Below, piece after piece: positions 26,101-36,400 of a DNA stretch of 64,000 nucleotides. Source of the DNA: Salminus brasiliensis. Its lineage: Eukaryota > Chordata > Actinopteri > Characiformes > Bryconidae. The stretch is from NCBI RefSeq assembly GCF_030463535.1, contig NC_132879.1, positions 34,082,925 through 34,146,924 of the forward strand, in the 5' to 3' direction. A model generated the notes under the pieces. The model was given only the letters and a program-made list of their open reading frames with translations, made no database searches and had not been told where the DNA came from. The translations under genes and the position numbers were made by a program. How positions within the stretch are numbered: the first letter of the stretch is position 1; every line of letters begins with the position of its first letter.

Positions 26101-27066
26101 AAGACAGAAATAAGAATATCACAGAATAAAAGACAAGACAACGACATCATTGTAAGAGTCCATCTATTATGTTCCGTAGTGCTACAATAACGCATAAAGA
26201 CACGCTACCTCCATGCCAAGTCGGATGTCCTCTAGCACTCCATCCACTACATGTATGCCCACATCCTCCTGGTATGCAACTAGACCAGCCAGCAGGTTAG
26301 CCACACAGTGGATGCTGTTATATTTCACATTCCAGATGTTCACCATGCAGCAAATAAGATAACTCTTCATATCTGGATCCTGCCAAGGCAACTTCCGCAT
26401 CTGTCTCAACACCTACACACACACACAATCAAATTTCTGATTCTATTTTCTTGCTTTAAGTGCACAAAAATTGCAAAAGATACATAAAAATAAAAAAAGG
26501 CACACAGACAAGTACACACCTTCTCTGTGGTAACTTTAGACAGATCCTTGTAGAGAAGCTTGCGGATATACTCTTGAAGCGGAGGCCTCTTTTTGCGCAC
26601 GGTTTTCTCCATGGGTGGTGGGTTGCAGTAGTAGTATGCATTCTCCACCATAGTCACATACCGAGCATCCAGATGTTGTGCCTGTTTTTTACGCATCATT
26701 TGCTCCTAAAATGCAGTGTGTAATGAAAAAAAAAAAAAAGAATAACGTGTACAAATGAAGTAAATGTTTTATTACAATATATTTTAATATAGTTTAAATA
26801 AAGATCATGTTAAGTCTGGTGTTAAGCACACTTAAAAGAGGCAGAGAAAGAGAGATATGGGGACAACGATAAGTGGAGAGAATTTAGCTGCCCCAAGTTC
26901 ACCATAATGAATTTGTTCTATGGTACTGTTTATAAGCTTTACCAGTAGAACGCTGGTACGCAGGTGAGATTCAGGTGACCTGAAGAGGAAACGTCCACAT
27001 GTCTCCAGCAGAGTGCAGGCCATTTCAATATGGTGATGAGAAAAGTCAGACAACAGCATCTACAGA

Positions 27067-27106
<40 letters not shown>

Positions 27107-30100
27107 TATACAAGAAAAACTTGTATAAAAAAATGTAGTTATAGATTTCAGGAGGGTTCAACTTTGCTCACCTTTAGACAATGCAGAGTGTCTGTTTTGG
27201 AAAACATTTTGAATTTGGCCAACTCCCCAATAAACCTCACTGTCTTATTTTTGGTCTCAATGTTGATTTGGTCCTTCTTTCTTACCTATAAGAGAAATGG
27301 AGAGCTCATGATTTTAGGCTGGGAGAGGTGGCTGTGTTAGCAAACTAAGCGCATATAGGGCAGTGAGTGTTTCAAAGAGGCAGATACACACATGAAATCT
27401 AAAGTCTCCTTTGAGCATGGAGCAGAGATCCTCCGCGACATCAGACATGCATGGGTGCAGAGTAGCCACCAGTCTTGAGTAGAACGGCAACAGATCCAGT
27501 CTGATGAAGAAGAAGGGAAAAAAAAGTCAAAGAAACAACACATATTTAAAAACAAAGAAGAGCTACATTAGATGATGCTACAGCTCCACCTAGTGTCCGC
27601 ATGGATAAGTACCATGTAAACAGAAATGAAAATGCACATACCTTTGCCTAGGAACAGTGAAAAGAGCACGAACAAGCTTCCTGCGGTTGGACTTTGTGTT
27701 CATATTCATACAGAAGTCCATCGCAGCCTGAAAGTAATTACATATATATATATTTTTTACATTTCTGATACTACTTTGAAACAAAGAGAAAAGTGTATTT
27801 GACCTTAGATCTACTTTCCTACATGTTCCTCTCATAAAAAAAAATGTTTACAAGACCAAAACAAACAAACAAACAAATAAATAAAATAAAGCCAGCTACT
27901 AGACATCTAAGCTTAAGGCTACATATTTTAGTACTCTCTTGTGCAACAGGTCTAGTAATGTTCTTTAAAGATACACCCACAAGCGATCATTCATACACAC
28001 TAAAGAACACCAGAAATCATAAAACCAGGAGATGCTAAATAAAGTTTGGGTGCTCTGGTATGCAAGATGTGAATGTATGTTTACCTTATCAATCAGGTCT
28101 CTGTTGACACAGTTGGGGAGCTGCTGGATGAAGGCGTCAACAATGAGCTTAAGATGAGATCCAGTGCTGGCATCTTCATCCTCTTGTTCTACACACACAC
28201 ACACACACATGTACAAGCATAGTAACACTAAATGAACAAACAGTCTTCACAGTATTAACATAAAATTAGTGTTACTATATATGTACTATATATTTGTACC
28301 TGTATAATTATGCTATTTGAAACATTGTGGGTCTTATTTTTATGACGAACAAAAACATTCAGTTTTGTCTGAACACCAAGAGCTGGTGTCCTGGACATTC
28401 ACTAAGCCAAGGTAAATGATTACAGGTTAACATTGTACTGTGATTCTAATCAGAGATGGACGGATTAGTGTATCGATACCAATCGCTGATACCGATTGAA
28501 GGCGGGGCAGAATGCAACATTAATCTTTACAGGCATTAATTGGTAATGAATCACCATGCAGGGCTTCTGTTATGTTCCGTGCATTATGTCTCAACATGAA
28601 ATGTACTTTACTTTTTGGAATCAACCACATTCCCATGCAGAACTGCACTGCAGAGCAAAAAGTGAAATGAGTGCTTATCTAGTGCTAAAACCTCCAATAC
28701 TTTGGGCATGATTCTGTTAGCTTTCCGACTGTTGCTGCTGCACTTTTGGTTGTGGATAAATTTGGTCTGCACGGTTTTCTGTTTTGTATACTTAGTGGTG
28801 TTTGTTATCTCTGCCAAGTTCTGATCCTCAATGTACTAGGCAGAGTGTTGTATGCGCACTGAGTATCTGGTTAATGGTTTAAAAGTCTTTCCTCCTCTTG
28901 CCCAGAAGACATATTATTTGAGTTAGATACAAAAAAAAATAGGCAGACTGACAAATACAACTCATGGAGCAGAGTACAACACTCGCTTTAAGATCTGGTG
29001 TCCCAGACATTCATTAAGCCTAGTCTTGGACATGCAATCATTTTCAGGAATGCTAATATCTTAATTACTTTGCTTTGAAAATATGTTAAAATGTGATATT
29101 AAATAAAGATGAAAATACATAAAACATGATTGGCAAAATGGCATGGATAAACCTTATCTCAGCACAGAGGAGATGTTTATTCACCCACCTTGCTCATCCA
29201 GGAATTTCTTGGCCAGTTCTTCGCTCTCAGTCTCATCAGTGGCTTCCAGTTCTAGAGGGTCATCTGTAATGTCCAAAGCCTCAAGCTCCAGCTCCAGTTC
29301 CTCAGTGCTGCTAGCTTCTTTCCCTTCACGCCCCTCTTTAACTTCTGCAAAGTGAGAGAGAGAGACAATAGAAATTGACTTCAGTTCAACTCAATTACCA
29401 GACCTCAGGCGTCAAAGTGACAGTGACTCTCCATAGGCAATTTTCTACCTTTGTTGTCATCCCTTTCCTTGCTCTGACAGGCCTTCTCATTGTCCTTGAA
29501 CAGAATGGCAGGAACAAATGCTTTTAGGTCCACCAAGTTTTCGTAAAAGTTTCGTGCATCCTCATCCTCCCAGATTCCTCCTTCAAGCTCATAGTCTCCA
29601 GGTTTCCCTGGGGTGAAGATGTCAATGCCTGGACCATGCTCTGCAACACAGATATATTACACAACAGAATTAATACACCACTCCCACACCTCTGTAGGGG
29701 TAGGTATCGCCACTTAACTCTTAAATACAATATGCACCGGAACCCATAAAACCACTGCTTTTGAGTTTGCAACTATTCTCAATCCGATAGAAATTGCTGT
29801 CACAAAGCCAGAACTGATACTGATAGTACAGTATCACAGGGCTGAATACTATAGCAATAAACAAAACATTCTGTTTTGTCTGGACACCAATGGCTGGTTT
29901 TCTGGACATTCACAAATCTCAGTCTTGGACTACATTGTGGTGTCAATAATGGTTCACCACTGGGATTTTTGTCTAGTCTTGGTTTTAATCTAGAAAATGT
30001 TTATTTGTTTGAACACATTTAACACTATATATCTGCAGCTTACTTAACACATCTGCTGCAAACAGCTGTAAAAGCTGTTTGTGTCAAGCAATGTGATACT

Positions 30101-32200
30101 ATACTTTGTCAATCTCAAAATCAATTAGTAGCATGAAAACCTGACTGTACGTGTTCGTACCTTCCTGGACAGTCTTATCCTGAGGCAGCTCAGGCATGTT
30201 CTCATCTAGTAAATCAGCCAAAGACTGGGTGTTGGCCAGCAGTTTCTGATAGCATGTGGCAAACTCCTCATACTGCTTATGCCTGTCCTCGCTTAATTCT
30301 CCTTTGGAGTGCAGAATACGCCTGAAAGAGAGTGAGAGAGAGGGAGGAAAAGACAGATTTAAGAGGTCTAATAGCTTTGCTGTCTCTGACACATAGACAG
30401 AACTACAATGGGCAGCTGATGATGATGATGATGATATTTGCTCACCTGTTTTGTCTTTCAGTGTTCTGTAGCTCTCTATGATCTTTCTTAAGGTGTTTAG
30501 TGAGAGAGGTGAAATACTCTCTCAGCAAGTTCTGGAAGGGCTGCTGCTTCTCTGTATTGATGATCTCACTAGGAGGGAAAGTCAGGTTGAACTTTTCTGC
30601 TGCACCTTTTACCCGACGAGGCACCAGGCCAGCAATGTCATCTCCACAATGCTTGCAGAAGCTTATCACCACTGAGACGTGAGTGTGAGTCTCGCGGTCA
30701 GCACTGATGATGTTCTTCAGCTGCTCGTAGATGAGCGAGAGCCCTTCCTTATCAGTGAAGAGACCCACAATGGTCAGCTCAGCGATGAAGCGCAGGTCTG
30801 TGCGCAACTTACTCACGTTTGGAGCCTTCTCCTCCTTACGTGCCTCGAAGTGCCTCTTCCAGGCAGCCAGAAGGAGTGGCGCAAAGTCCGCATAGCGCTG
30901 GTGGAACAGGGAACACAGGTGCACGGCACATCCCACATCAGAAATCTTCAGCTTGGCCTCCACCAGCGAACTGACAGCCTCTCCAATGTACTTGCTGAGG
31001 TTGAGTGAAGCAAAGTCATGCGAAAGGGAGTCACGCTGCTGTTCTGTGAGTGTACGGAGCTTCTTGACAAAGGCCGTGTTCTTCTTGAGACTGGAGTCCA
31101 GACGGCTGAAGAAGGCTTCCTCGGGACGGCCTTCCTGTGCATGCTGGTTCTTCCCTCGCAGCTCCTTCCTGGTTTGGTGCCTTTCCCATGCCTCCTGGTG
31201 CAACTGCTGAGCTTCCTCTTTTTCCCTACAGTACAAACAATATTAGCTGTAACCTGTTTTCGATATTAGTCTGATTTAAACTGCAAGTCTAAATAAAATG
31301 CCACCATGCAAAACAGCACAGCAGCAGTGCAGTCTGAAGGTCTCAATCTAAACTTAGAGACAATCCAAGATAGATTTGAATATGTAAAAACATTGTTGCC
31401 CAGACTTTTTGCAATACTATGCCATATTTTGCAATATTTATGCATTACCATACATGTGATGAACATTAAAAAAAAATTTAAACATATGAATGACAAAAAT
31501 AAAAGGGTTTAAAGAAGTATAAATAAAAATCTTAATATAAAAGATTAGATATTTTAAAGAACAGAGGGGATGAACACTAATATTCATAAACAGTGAGGAA
31601 ATCGCCCTTTATAAAGGCAGATATATCCAGCGTTTCACACAGCTTTTCAGTTTGTTTGACACACTGAGATCTTATTTGGGCTGCTACTGATGTACTCAAA
31701 TGACTTACCGTACTGTACATCAACACCACATCATTTTTTTAATTTAAAAAAAAGGTCAATGTGGAAAACAGGATCGAGGAGAACCCTCATCCGTAACCCT
31801 TTCAGAAATCTTACTTCAACTGGGCTGCCTCCTCCTCCTTCTGTCGTTTAGCTTCCTCCTCCAGCAGCTTCTTTTCTTGTTCCTCCTGCTGCCTCTTCTC
31901 TTCTTCTTCCTTCCTCTTCTGCTCTTCCTCAGCCCTCAGTTTTTCTTCTTCCTTCTTCTTCCGCTCCTTCTCTTCCTTTTTCCTCTTCTCCTCCTCCGCT
32001 CGACGCTTCTTGTCTTCTGCAGACTTGTTGCCATCTTTCTTGCTACTCACTTTGCTCTCATCTTTGCTCTTCTCCCGGGAGGATGTGGGTCGTCTCTCCC
32101 CGTCTCGGTCTCGCTCTCGCTCCTTTTCCTTCTCCTTGTTGCTGAAGGAGCCTGCTTCTTTCTCATCCATGTTTACTGACTTTTTACGTTCAGCGGGCAT
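19984..32200 (-). CDS. upf2: UPF2, regulator of nonsense transcripts 2 (20 coding exons)
   Basis: UPF2 bridges UPF1 and UPF3 in the nonsense-mediated mRNA decay complex, mainly in the cytoplasm. Twenty coding exons with GT-AG borders join in frame to 3846 nt, 1281 residues (human 1272). The N-terminus (MPAERKKSVNMDEKE) leads into a Lys/Glu-rich coiled segment to about residue 128. Three MIF4G HEAT-repeat domains follow at about 165-430, 570-765 and 785-1000; the third binds UPF3. An acidic linker (EGGAETEEQSGNESE, ENTDYLTDSNKENETDEEN) spans about 1030-1103, and the UPF1-binding tail about 1110-1200. The protein ends IFKTGGR. Almost every exon is alignable by eye to the human protein, and no inactivating change was seen. 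Uncertain point: the TAA at the end overlaps a strong splice donor, so one short extra exon may follow. Confidence 0.97.
20405..20546 (-). CDS. upf2: UPF2 coding exon 19
   Basis: Residues 1194-1240, FKILNVPLSSHLAANHFNQQ to RQEQEDYQ. Acceptor CTGTAG, donor CAGG/GTGAGA. Confidence 0.95.
20853..21023 (-). CDS. upf2: UPF2 coding exon 18 (UPF1-binding region)
   Basis: Residues 1137-1193, QRSGEAVKVHQLDVAIPLQL to LTRKGNKQQ. The acceptor reads TTTGAGCAG, so an alternative start at 21026 would add one Gln. Donor CAG/GTCCGT. Confidence 0.94.
21908..22006 (-). CDS. upf2: UPF2 coding exon 17 (UPF1-binding region)
   Basis: Residues 1104-1136, EVMIRGGGLKHVACAEDDDF to MMLENLQ. Acceptor TGCTAG, donor GCAG/GTATGT. 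Confidence 0.95.
22124..22231 (-). CDS. upf2: UPF2 coding exon 16 (acidic linker)
   Basis: Residues 1068-1103, EGSENENEEEE then ENTDYLTDSNKENETDEENN. Acceptor GTGCAG, donor AAT/GTATGT. Confidence 0.95.
22780..22910 (-). mobile_element. MITE in UPF2 intron (TCACATAAAAATGC type)
   Basis: TTTTTATGTGGCTTGATCTT and ATCCTGATACTCAAGATGCA are the reverse of the element at 37855-38010. No coding potential. Confidence 0.6.
23762..23907 (-). CDS. upf2: UPF2 coding exon 15 (acidic linker)
   Basis: Residues 1019-1067, LEKDGRCSSAMGEGE then EGGAETEEQSGNESEMNEPE. Acceptor CGTCCAG joins the preceding G to make Gly; donor GGAG/GTGAGT. Confidence 0.93.
23908..25062 (-). other. upf2: UPF2 intron, nothing firm
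   Basis: Frames near 24063 (starting LVNKRGSLYG) and 24411 look exon-like, but coding exon 15 joins exon 14 directly in phase and matches the human protein. No repeat was recognised. Confidence 0.5.
25063..25246 (-). CDS. upf2: UPF2 coding exon 14
   Basis: Residues 958-1018, RYIWWKKSLDVWTKDHPFPI to LEREFLVKL. A long TG repeat then TACACAG is the acceptor; donor CTGG/GTAATT. Confidence 0.96.
25253..25276. repeat. (AC)n microsatellite at UPF2 acceptor
   Basis: About 12 AC units, TG on the transcribed strand, just before coding exon 14. Confidence 0.95.
25750..26025 (-). CDS. upf2: UPF2 coding exon 13 (MIF4G-3)
   Basis: Residues 866-957, VNQPKFNQRRISSAKFLGEL to SKRKLDCFLIYFQ. Acceptor TTGGCAG, donor CCAG/GTTGGG. 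Part of the UPF3-binding MIF4G domain. Confidence 0.96.
26209..26412 (-). CDS. upf2: UPF2 coding exon 12 (MIF4G-3)
   Basis: Residues 798-865, VLRQMRKLPWQD to GVLEDIRLGME. A TG repeat ending GTGTAG is the acceptor; donor GGAG/GTAGCG. Confidence 0.96.
26520..26705 (-). CDS. upf2: UPF2 coding exon 11
   Basis: Residues 736-797, EQMMRKKQAQHLDARYVTMV to KVTTEK. Acceptor TTTTAG, donor GAAG/GTGTGT. Confidence 0.96.
26943..27059 (-). CDS. upf2: UPF2 coding exon 10
   Basis: Residues 697-735, MLLSDFSHHHIEMACTLLET to RTSVLL. A long TG repeat precedes the TGTAG acceptor; donor CTG/GTAAAG. Confidence 0.96.
27068..27105. repeat. (AC)n microsatellite at UPF2 acceptor
   Basis: About 19 AC units, TG on the transcribed strand, 9 bp before coding exon 10. 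Confidence 0.96.
27172..27285 (-). CDS. upf2: UPF2 coding exon 9
   Basis: Residues 659-696, VRKKDQINIETKNKTVRFIG to DTLHCLK. Acceptor TTATAG, donor AAAG/GTGAGC. Confidence 0.95.
27392..27500 (-). CDS. upf2: UPF2 coding exon 8
   Basis: Residues 622-658, RLDLLPFYSRLVATLHPCMS to GDFRFH. Acceptor ATCAG; donor CAT/GTGTGTATC, a non-consensus donor chosen because it keeps phase with the following VRKKDQ. Confidence 0.9.
27642..27727 (-). CDS. upf2: UPF2 coding exon 7
   Basis: Residues 594-621, AAMDFCMNMNTKSNRRKLVR to TVPRQ. Acceptor CTTTCAG, donor CAAAG/GTATGT. Confidence 0.95.
28085..28188 (-). CDS. upf2: UPF2 coding exon 6
   Basis: Residues 559-593, EQEDEDASTGSHLKLIVDAF to NRDLIDK. The acceptor is a TG repeat followed by TAG; donor ATAAG/GTAAAC. 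Confidence 0.95.
28191..28209. repeat. (AC)n microsatellite at UPF2 acceptor
   Basis: About 9 AC units, TG on the transcribed strand, touching the TAG of the coding exon 6 acceptor. Confidence 0.93.
28330..29060. repeat. Interspersed repeat fragments in UPF2 intron
   Basis: Two copies of a GGTGTCCTGGACATTCACTA / GGTGTCCCAGACATTCATTA segment (about 28390 and 28995), plus a TATCGATACCAATCGCTGAT stretch near 28472. A third copy is at about 29870-29935. Common fish dispersed repeat; class not determined. Confidence 0.5.
29189..29344 (-). CDS. upf2: UPF2 coding exon 5
   Basis: Residues 507-558, an acidic segment (ELELELEALDITDDPLELEA) that links MIF4G-1 to MIF4G-2. Acceptor TTTGCAG, donor CAAG/GTGGGT. 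Confidence 0.93.
29449..29640 (-). CDS. upf2: UPF2 coding exon 4
   Basis: Residues 443-506, EHGPGIDIFTPGKPG and GGIWEDEDARNFYENLVDLK. Acceptor TTGCAG, donor AAAG/GTAGAA. Confidence 0.95.
29805..29950. repeat. Interspersed repeat fragment, same family
   Basis: TTTTGTCTGGACACCAATGG and TTTCTGGACATTCACAAATC match the copy at about 28358-28423. Confidence 0.55.
30161..30321 (-). CDS. upf2: UPF2 coding exon 3
   Basis: Residues 389-442, RRILHSKGELSEDRHKQYEE to LPQDKTVQE. Acceptor CTTTCAG, donor GAAG/GTACGA. Confidence 0.96.
30446..31225 (-). CDS. upf2: UPF2 coding exon 2 (MIF4G-1)
   Basis: Residues 129-388. Acceptor CTGTAG, donor CAG/GTGAGC. Includes FFSRLDSSLKKNTAFVKKL and TDLRFIAELTIVGLFTDKEG, the core of the first MIF4G domain. 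Its long stop-free minus frame is the clearest in the gene. Confidence 0.97.
31815..32200 (-). CDS. upf2: UPF2 coding exon 1
   Basis: Residues 1-128. The ATG is two bases after a TATCAG acceptor; the exon ends TTGAA/GTAAGA. It encodes the Lys/Glu/Arg-rich charged helix. Confidence 0.95.
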
Positions 32201-32279
32201 CCTGATAAAACATCAGACATTTCTTTTTATACTAACTTAGCTAGCACTACCTCTTCTATAAACACAACCCAATTAAGCA

Positions 32280-33070
32280 AGGTGGAAGACCTAGCTGGCT
32301 ACACCTGCTAGCTAGCTAACTAGCTAGCTAACTTAGTCAAACAGCTAAAGTCACCAACGCGACAAACGAAGTTAAGGTCTGGAGTGGACCGAATAAAAGC
32401 TTGCACACTCCCTTTGGTGTGATTTTAAGAGAATGGCGGTATGAGATATGAGCTAAAGTTAACGCTATCTACAACATTTTGAAAAGTAGGCTGCTGTTTT
32501 GACAAAAAAAAAAAAACAACTACCGTGACCAGCTAGCCGAGAGAAACACAACTTAGCTAGCACTAGTTCTCTAGTTAGTTACCGTAACACAAAAGTGAGC
32601 TAGCGCCAGCCTGACAAACGCAAATAATAGTTAGCTAGCTAGCGTTTCCATCAGGTATTACCCCTATTAGCTCAATTTTAGCCAAAATAGCTAGCTAAAC
32701 ACTCCATACTAGGTAACAGGAGAGGGCAGTGAGCTGCAGCTGTAGCAGTGACAGCTGTTCGGTCCAGTACAAAACATGAGCCGAGCTCACACCGCTGAGT
32801 TTCCCCTCACCGCGCTCGTCCGCTTCAGCTACTTCTACTCAAACATTCCCTACAAAACTCGCAGATTTCATGAGAGCAAAGTTAATCGATGAATAAACCA
32901 CAAACTAGCGACTTACACCATGGATTTGCTTTAGTCGAAGTGGTGAAGAAACTCACGGCATATGCCCGTTAGCAAGTAAGCTAATTCAGCTTTGCCATAG
33001 AAACCGAAACAGCTAGATAGCTAACGCTGATAGTTATGCTAGCTAGCTAGCTACATGCTAGCTGTCTGTC
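32280..33070. repeat. CTAG-rich self-complementary region in UPF2 intron 1
   Basis: Clusters of GCTAGCTAGCTAACTAGC near 32310-32330, 32635-32645 and 33040-33060, with many scattered AGCTAGC units between. All are palindromic. It lies between the non-coding first exon and the start-codon exon. Confidence 0.7.
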
Positions 33071-33366
33071 TGTCGAGGGCTCTTGGCTACAAACTTTACG
33101 CGCCCCTTATTCCCACACATGAAGGTAAATACGATGCCAACTGAGAATAATAAAACGAGTTAATCTTAAGCTGTCAAGTGTCCAGACAGCCTCTTCGTGA
33201 ACAAGAGAGCGGTTAGCAGTGTCAACGTTAGCTCTGCTCAGCTCGTTTGAATTTCAGGCCGTCGTCAGAGAGCTGGGTAAACTTGACCGAGCTACTCGCG
33301 ACCCCGCGGTAGTGACACCCACCTTCACTACGCCCCGCTGTCTGCAGTTAAAGTCGTTATCTTACC

Positions 33367-33490
33367 TTCAAAATAACATAAACAACATCAGGTAGTTTGT
33401 TTTTTTTTAGCTGGGTGGGCTACTTTTTTCCTCTGCCTGCTTTCGTAGGTAGGACCCCAAAATTTGATTGCTCTGTGCGCCTGAACAAAA
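33367..33490 (-). other. upf2: Probable UPF2 non-coding exon 1 and promoter region
   Basis: A GAAG/GTAAGATAAC donor lies on the minus strand after 33366, and the start-codon exon at 32201 has a good acceptor (TTTTATCAG). The sequence above 33366 would be 5'UTR and core promoter, and CpGs are denser from about 33200 to 33560. The transcription start cannot be fixed from sequence. Confidence 0.5.
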
Positions 33491-33599
33491 TGGGAAGCAT
33501 TGCAGGCTGGGCTGAGCTGGTGGTGTCGATCATGGCGCGCAGCATACGATCATGATCTGAGGTCGGTAGTGTACTAACTGCATATCCTCAGTCACATGT

Positions 33600-35047
33600 A
33601 CTTAAGCAACAGCTTCTAATAAATTGAGTTTTTTTTCTAAATAATATAGGACCACGATGGAAAAAAGAGTAAAATCCAACCTTTAACTCAAGTGAATTTT
33701 AAGGGGGGGAAAAATCCCTGACTAAGAAATAATTATTCTTCATAAAATCACCTGTTCCACAATTATTGGCACCCCTAACATTTCCTAGGAAATAATGTAA
33801 TTAAAGTATTTCTGTCAGTTCTACAGTAGTTTACGAAGTTGATCAGAGTATGTACGTACATTTAATTAGTAATTCACAACTTCCTGTTACCCTAAAGTAG
33901 CCACTCACCTCCACCTGTCCATATCTACTGTCAGAGGAATTATTAAGAAGTTTAAAACAACTGGAATAGTGGTAAACAAGCCTGGACGAGGACGCAAGTT
34001 TATTTTACCACCACACACAGTGAGTAGGATGATCAGAGAAATAAAAAGGTCTCTAAAGCTCACTGTTACAGAATTGCAACAAATGGTAGCTTCTTGGGGT
34101 CACAAAGTCTCCAAAACAACCATCAGGCGCTATCTGCATGTCAACAAGCTGTTTGGGAGGTATGCACGGAAAAAACCTTTTCTCACTCACAATCGTAAAC
34201 GCAAACGTCTGGAGTTTGCTGAGCAGTACTGGAACTTCAACTGGGACCGTGTGCTTTGGTCAGATGAAACTAAGATAGAGCTTTTTGGCAACAAATGCTC
34301 TAAGTGGGTCTGGTGTAACACAAGAGCTGAGTATGCAGAAAAGCACCTCATGCCCACTGTGAAATATGGGGGAGGATCAGTGATGCTGTGGGCCTGTTTC
34401 TCTTCCAAAGGCCCTGGGAACCTTGTTAGGGTGCATGGCATCATGAATGCTTTGAAATAACAGGACATTTTAAAACAAAATCTGGTGGCTTCTGCCCAAA
34501 AGCTGAAGATGGGTCGTTACTGGGTCTTTCAGCAAGATAATGACCCAAAACATATGGCCAAATCTACACAGAAATGGTTCACCACACACAGAATCAAGCT
34601 CCTCCCATGGCCATCTCAGTCCCCAGACCTCAACCCCATTGAAAACCTGTGGGGTGAGCTGAAGAGGAGAGTGCAGAGGAGAGGACCCAGGTCGCTGGAT
34701 GATTTAGAGAGATTGTGCACAGAGGAATGGTCAAAGATCCCTCTATCTGTATTCTCCCATCTTGTGAAACATTATAAGAGAAGATTAGATGCTGTTTTGT
34801 TGGCAAAAGGGGGTTGTACAAAGTATTAACATCAGGGGTGCCAATAATTGTGGCACACATGATTTGATGTTAAACAATTATTTCTTAATGTGGGATTTTT
34901 TTCCTACTGAATAAATTCACTTGAGTTAAAGGTTGGATTTTTACTTTTTTCCATCGTGGTCCTATATTATTTAGAAAAAAAACTCAATTTATTAGAAGCT
35001 AAAGAACACATCTTAACCAGGGGGGCCAATAATTATGAAGGGCACTG
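33600..35047 (+). mobile_element. Tc1-like transposon, copy 1 (left end truncated)
   Basis: The inner left inverted repeat begins about 33600 (AGCTTCTAATAAATTGAG, CACAATTATTGGCACCCCTA). The right end is intact at GGGCACTG (35040-35047), followed by TA. About 35 bp of outer left terminus and part of the leader are missing compared with copy 2 (48823-50358). It lies some 100 bp above the probable UPF2 first exon, in the opposite orientation. Confidence 0.9.
33902..34829 (+). pseudogene. Tc1-family DDE transposase, broken (copy 1)
   Basis: Tc1 transposases cut and paste their element at TA sites. Visible here: the end of the helix-turn-helix (HLSISTVRGIIKKF), a GRGRKF linker, a second helix-turn-helix (SKTTIRRYLH), then catalytic blocks LWSDETKIELFG (first Asp), QQDNDPKH (second Asp) and [17 protein letters not shown] (Glu), spacing of DD34E type. 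The N-terminal ~40 residues are lost, and a TAA at 34458 interrupts the frame where copy 2 has Tyr. Beyond it the same frame continues to a stop at 34829. Inactive. Confidence 0.88.
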
Positions 35048-35054
35048 TATATAA

Positions 35055-35098
<44 letters not shown>
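35048..35098. repeat. (TA)n microsatellite at transposon edge
   Basis: About 22 TA dinucleotides start right at the TA target site of Tc1 copy 1. Confidence 0.95.
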
Positions 35099-35101
<3 letters not shown>

Positions 35102-35420
35102 GCTGGGTGATATGGAAAATCTTATATCACGATATTCAAAGACATTTTTCCCTCGATATACAATATTTATTAATATTTTGTCATGTAGACAAAATGTGCC
35201 AACAGCGTACATTTTTAAAAAACTGCTATCCAAGTACCCGTCATAGAATTAAATAAGACTGATAACAAAGACTGTCTTTCTTTGTCAATGAAAAGTGCAG
35301 ATAATTAGGGCTCTTTAAGCACTGACGATATCCACAATACATTCATAAAAGCATATTGTGTACTACGACAACAAAAATTTATGATACAGTTAAATATTGT
35401 CATATTCCTCATCTCTAATA
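35098..35420. mobile_element. MITE-like element
   Basis: Starts TAGAGCTGGGTGATATGGAA with TTATATCACGATATTC, a common fish inverted-repeat element, and ends ATATTGTCATATTCCTCATC with related inverted sequence. Noncoding. Confidence 0.6.
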
Positions 35421-36400
35421 CACACAATGTTTTTTTCTATCTTTCTTATTTGTGAGGAAGGGAATATTCAGTATTGATCAAGGTACATTTTAACCATTCA
35501 AAGTTTGTTACTCGGTCTACTTTTGTAAATTTCAATATTTGTTGTGTATTTTTTGTGACAACATTGCTTTGTGATTAGTCAGGTTAATCACTTTATTAAG
35601 AACAAACAGTACATACAAAGAAAACAATAGCCCCTAATACACTTCAGCTCCTATGCTGATATATGCTGGAGGATGCTCTACATAAAGTTTTTTTTTATTA
35701 TTCCTTAATTCTGTAGTATTTTGTGATGCTGAATTTGAGTAAAATAAATTCAGAAAAAATCTATCCAGAATAGACATTTCATAACCAAATTTCTGGAGTA
35801 GATTGTAAGTAAAACTGTAACAGTAGTCATTAAATAACCTTACACACTAATAATTCATGTATTTACCTAAGTACAGTATTTATGTAAGTACAGTTGGAGG
35901 TGATAATTCTGTGCAGATTTACTATACATAGGCTATAAGAGCTGCTGGGGTAAAATAGAAATACATGTGTGCTTCCTGCCTCAATATCCCAACAAATCCA
36001 TATGATGGCCAGACGTTAAATGTTGGCACTTCAAATAAACCCCAATTCATTTCCCGCATCAGCCATGATATTATTATTTATTGTGAAATTATTGAAAATC
36101 AACACTCCCACTCATGCCAATGATGCCAGAGTGTCTATATGACAAAAAAAAAACAAAAAAAAAAAAAACAAGACATAGTCGAATGTTCATATCAAACAGT
36201 CAGATGTAGACTGACAAATTTCTGGATCAGGTAAAGCCCTAATTTAAGCAGGGGTGTCCAACACTTGACTATATAGGTCACATACAATGTTTTATTCATC
36301 ATAGGTACATCTAATGAGCTTGTACAACAGTTCTTCAACAAAAAAAACAAAACAAGCCCCAATCACAATTTCCCCCTGTAATTAACACCTTATTATAAAG
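35421..36400. other. AT-rich intergenic spacer
   Basis: Between the MITE and the 3' end of the FAM180 gene. A-rich tracts at 36146-36170; no gene recognised. Confidence 0.5.

Noticed and set aside
30679..31269. Plus-strand open frames opposite UPF2 exon 2
   Set aside because: Antisense shadows of a well-identified exon.
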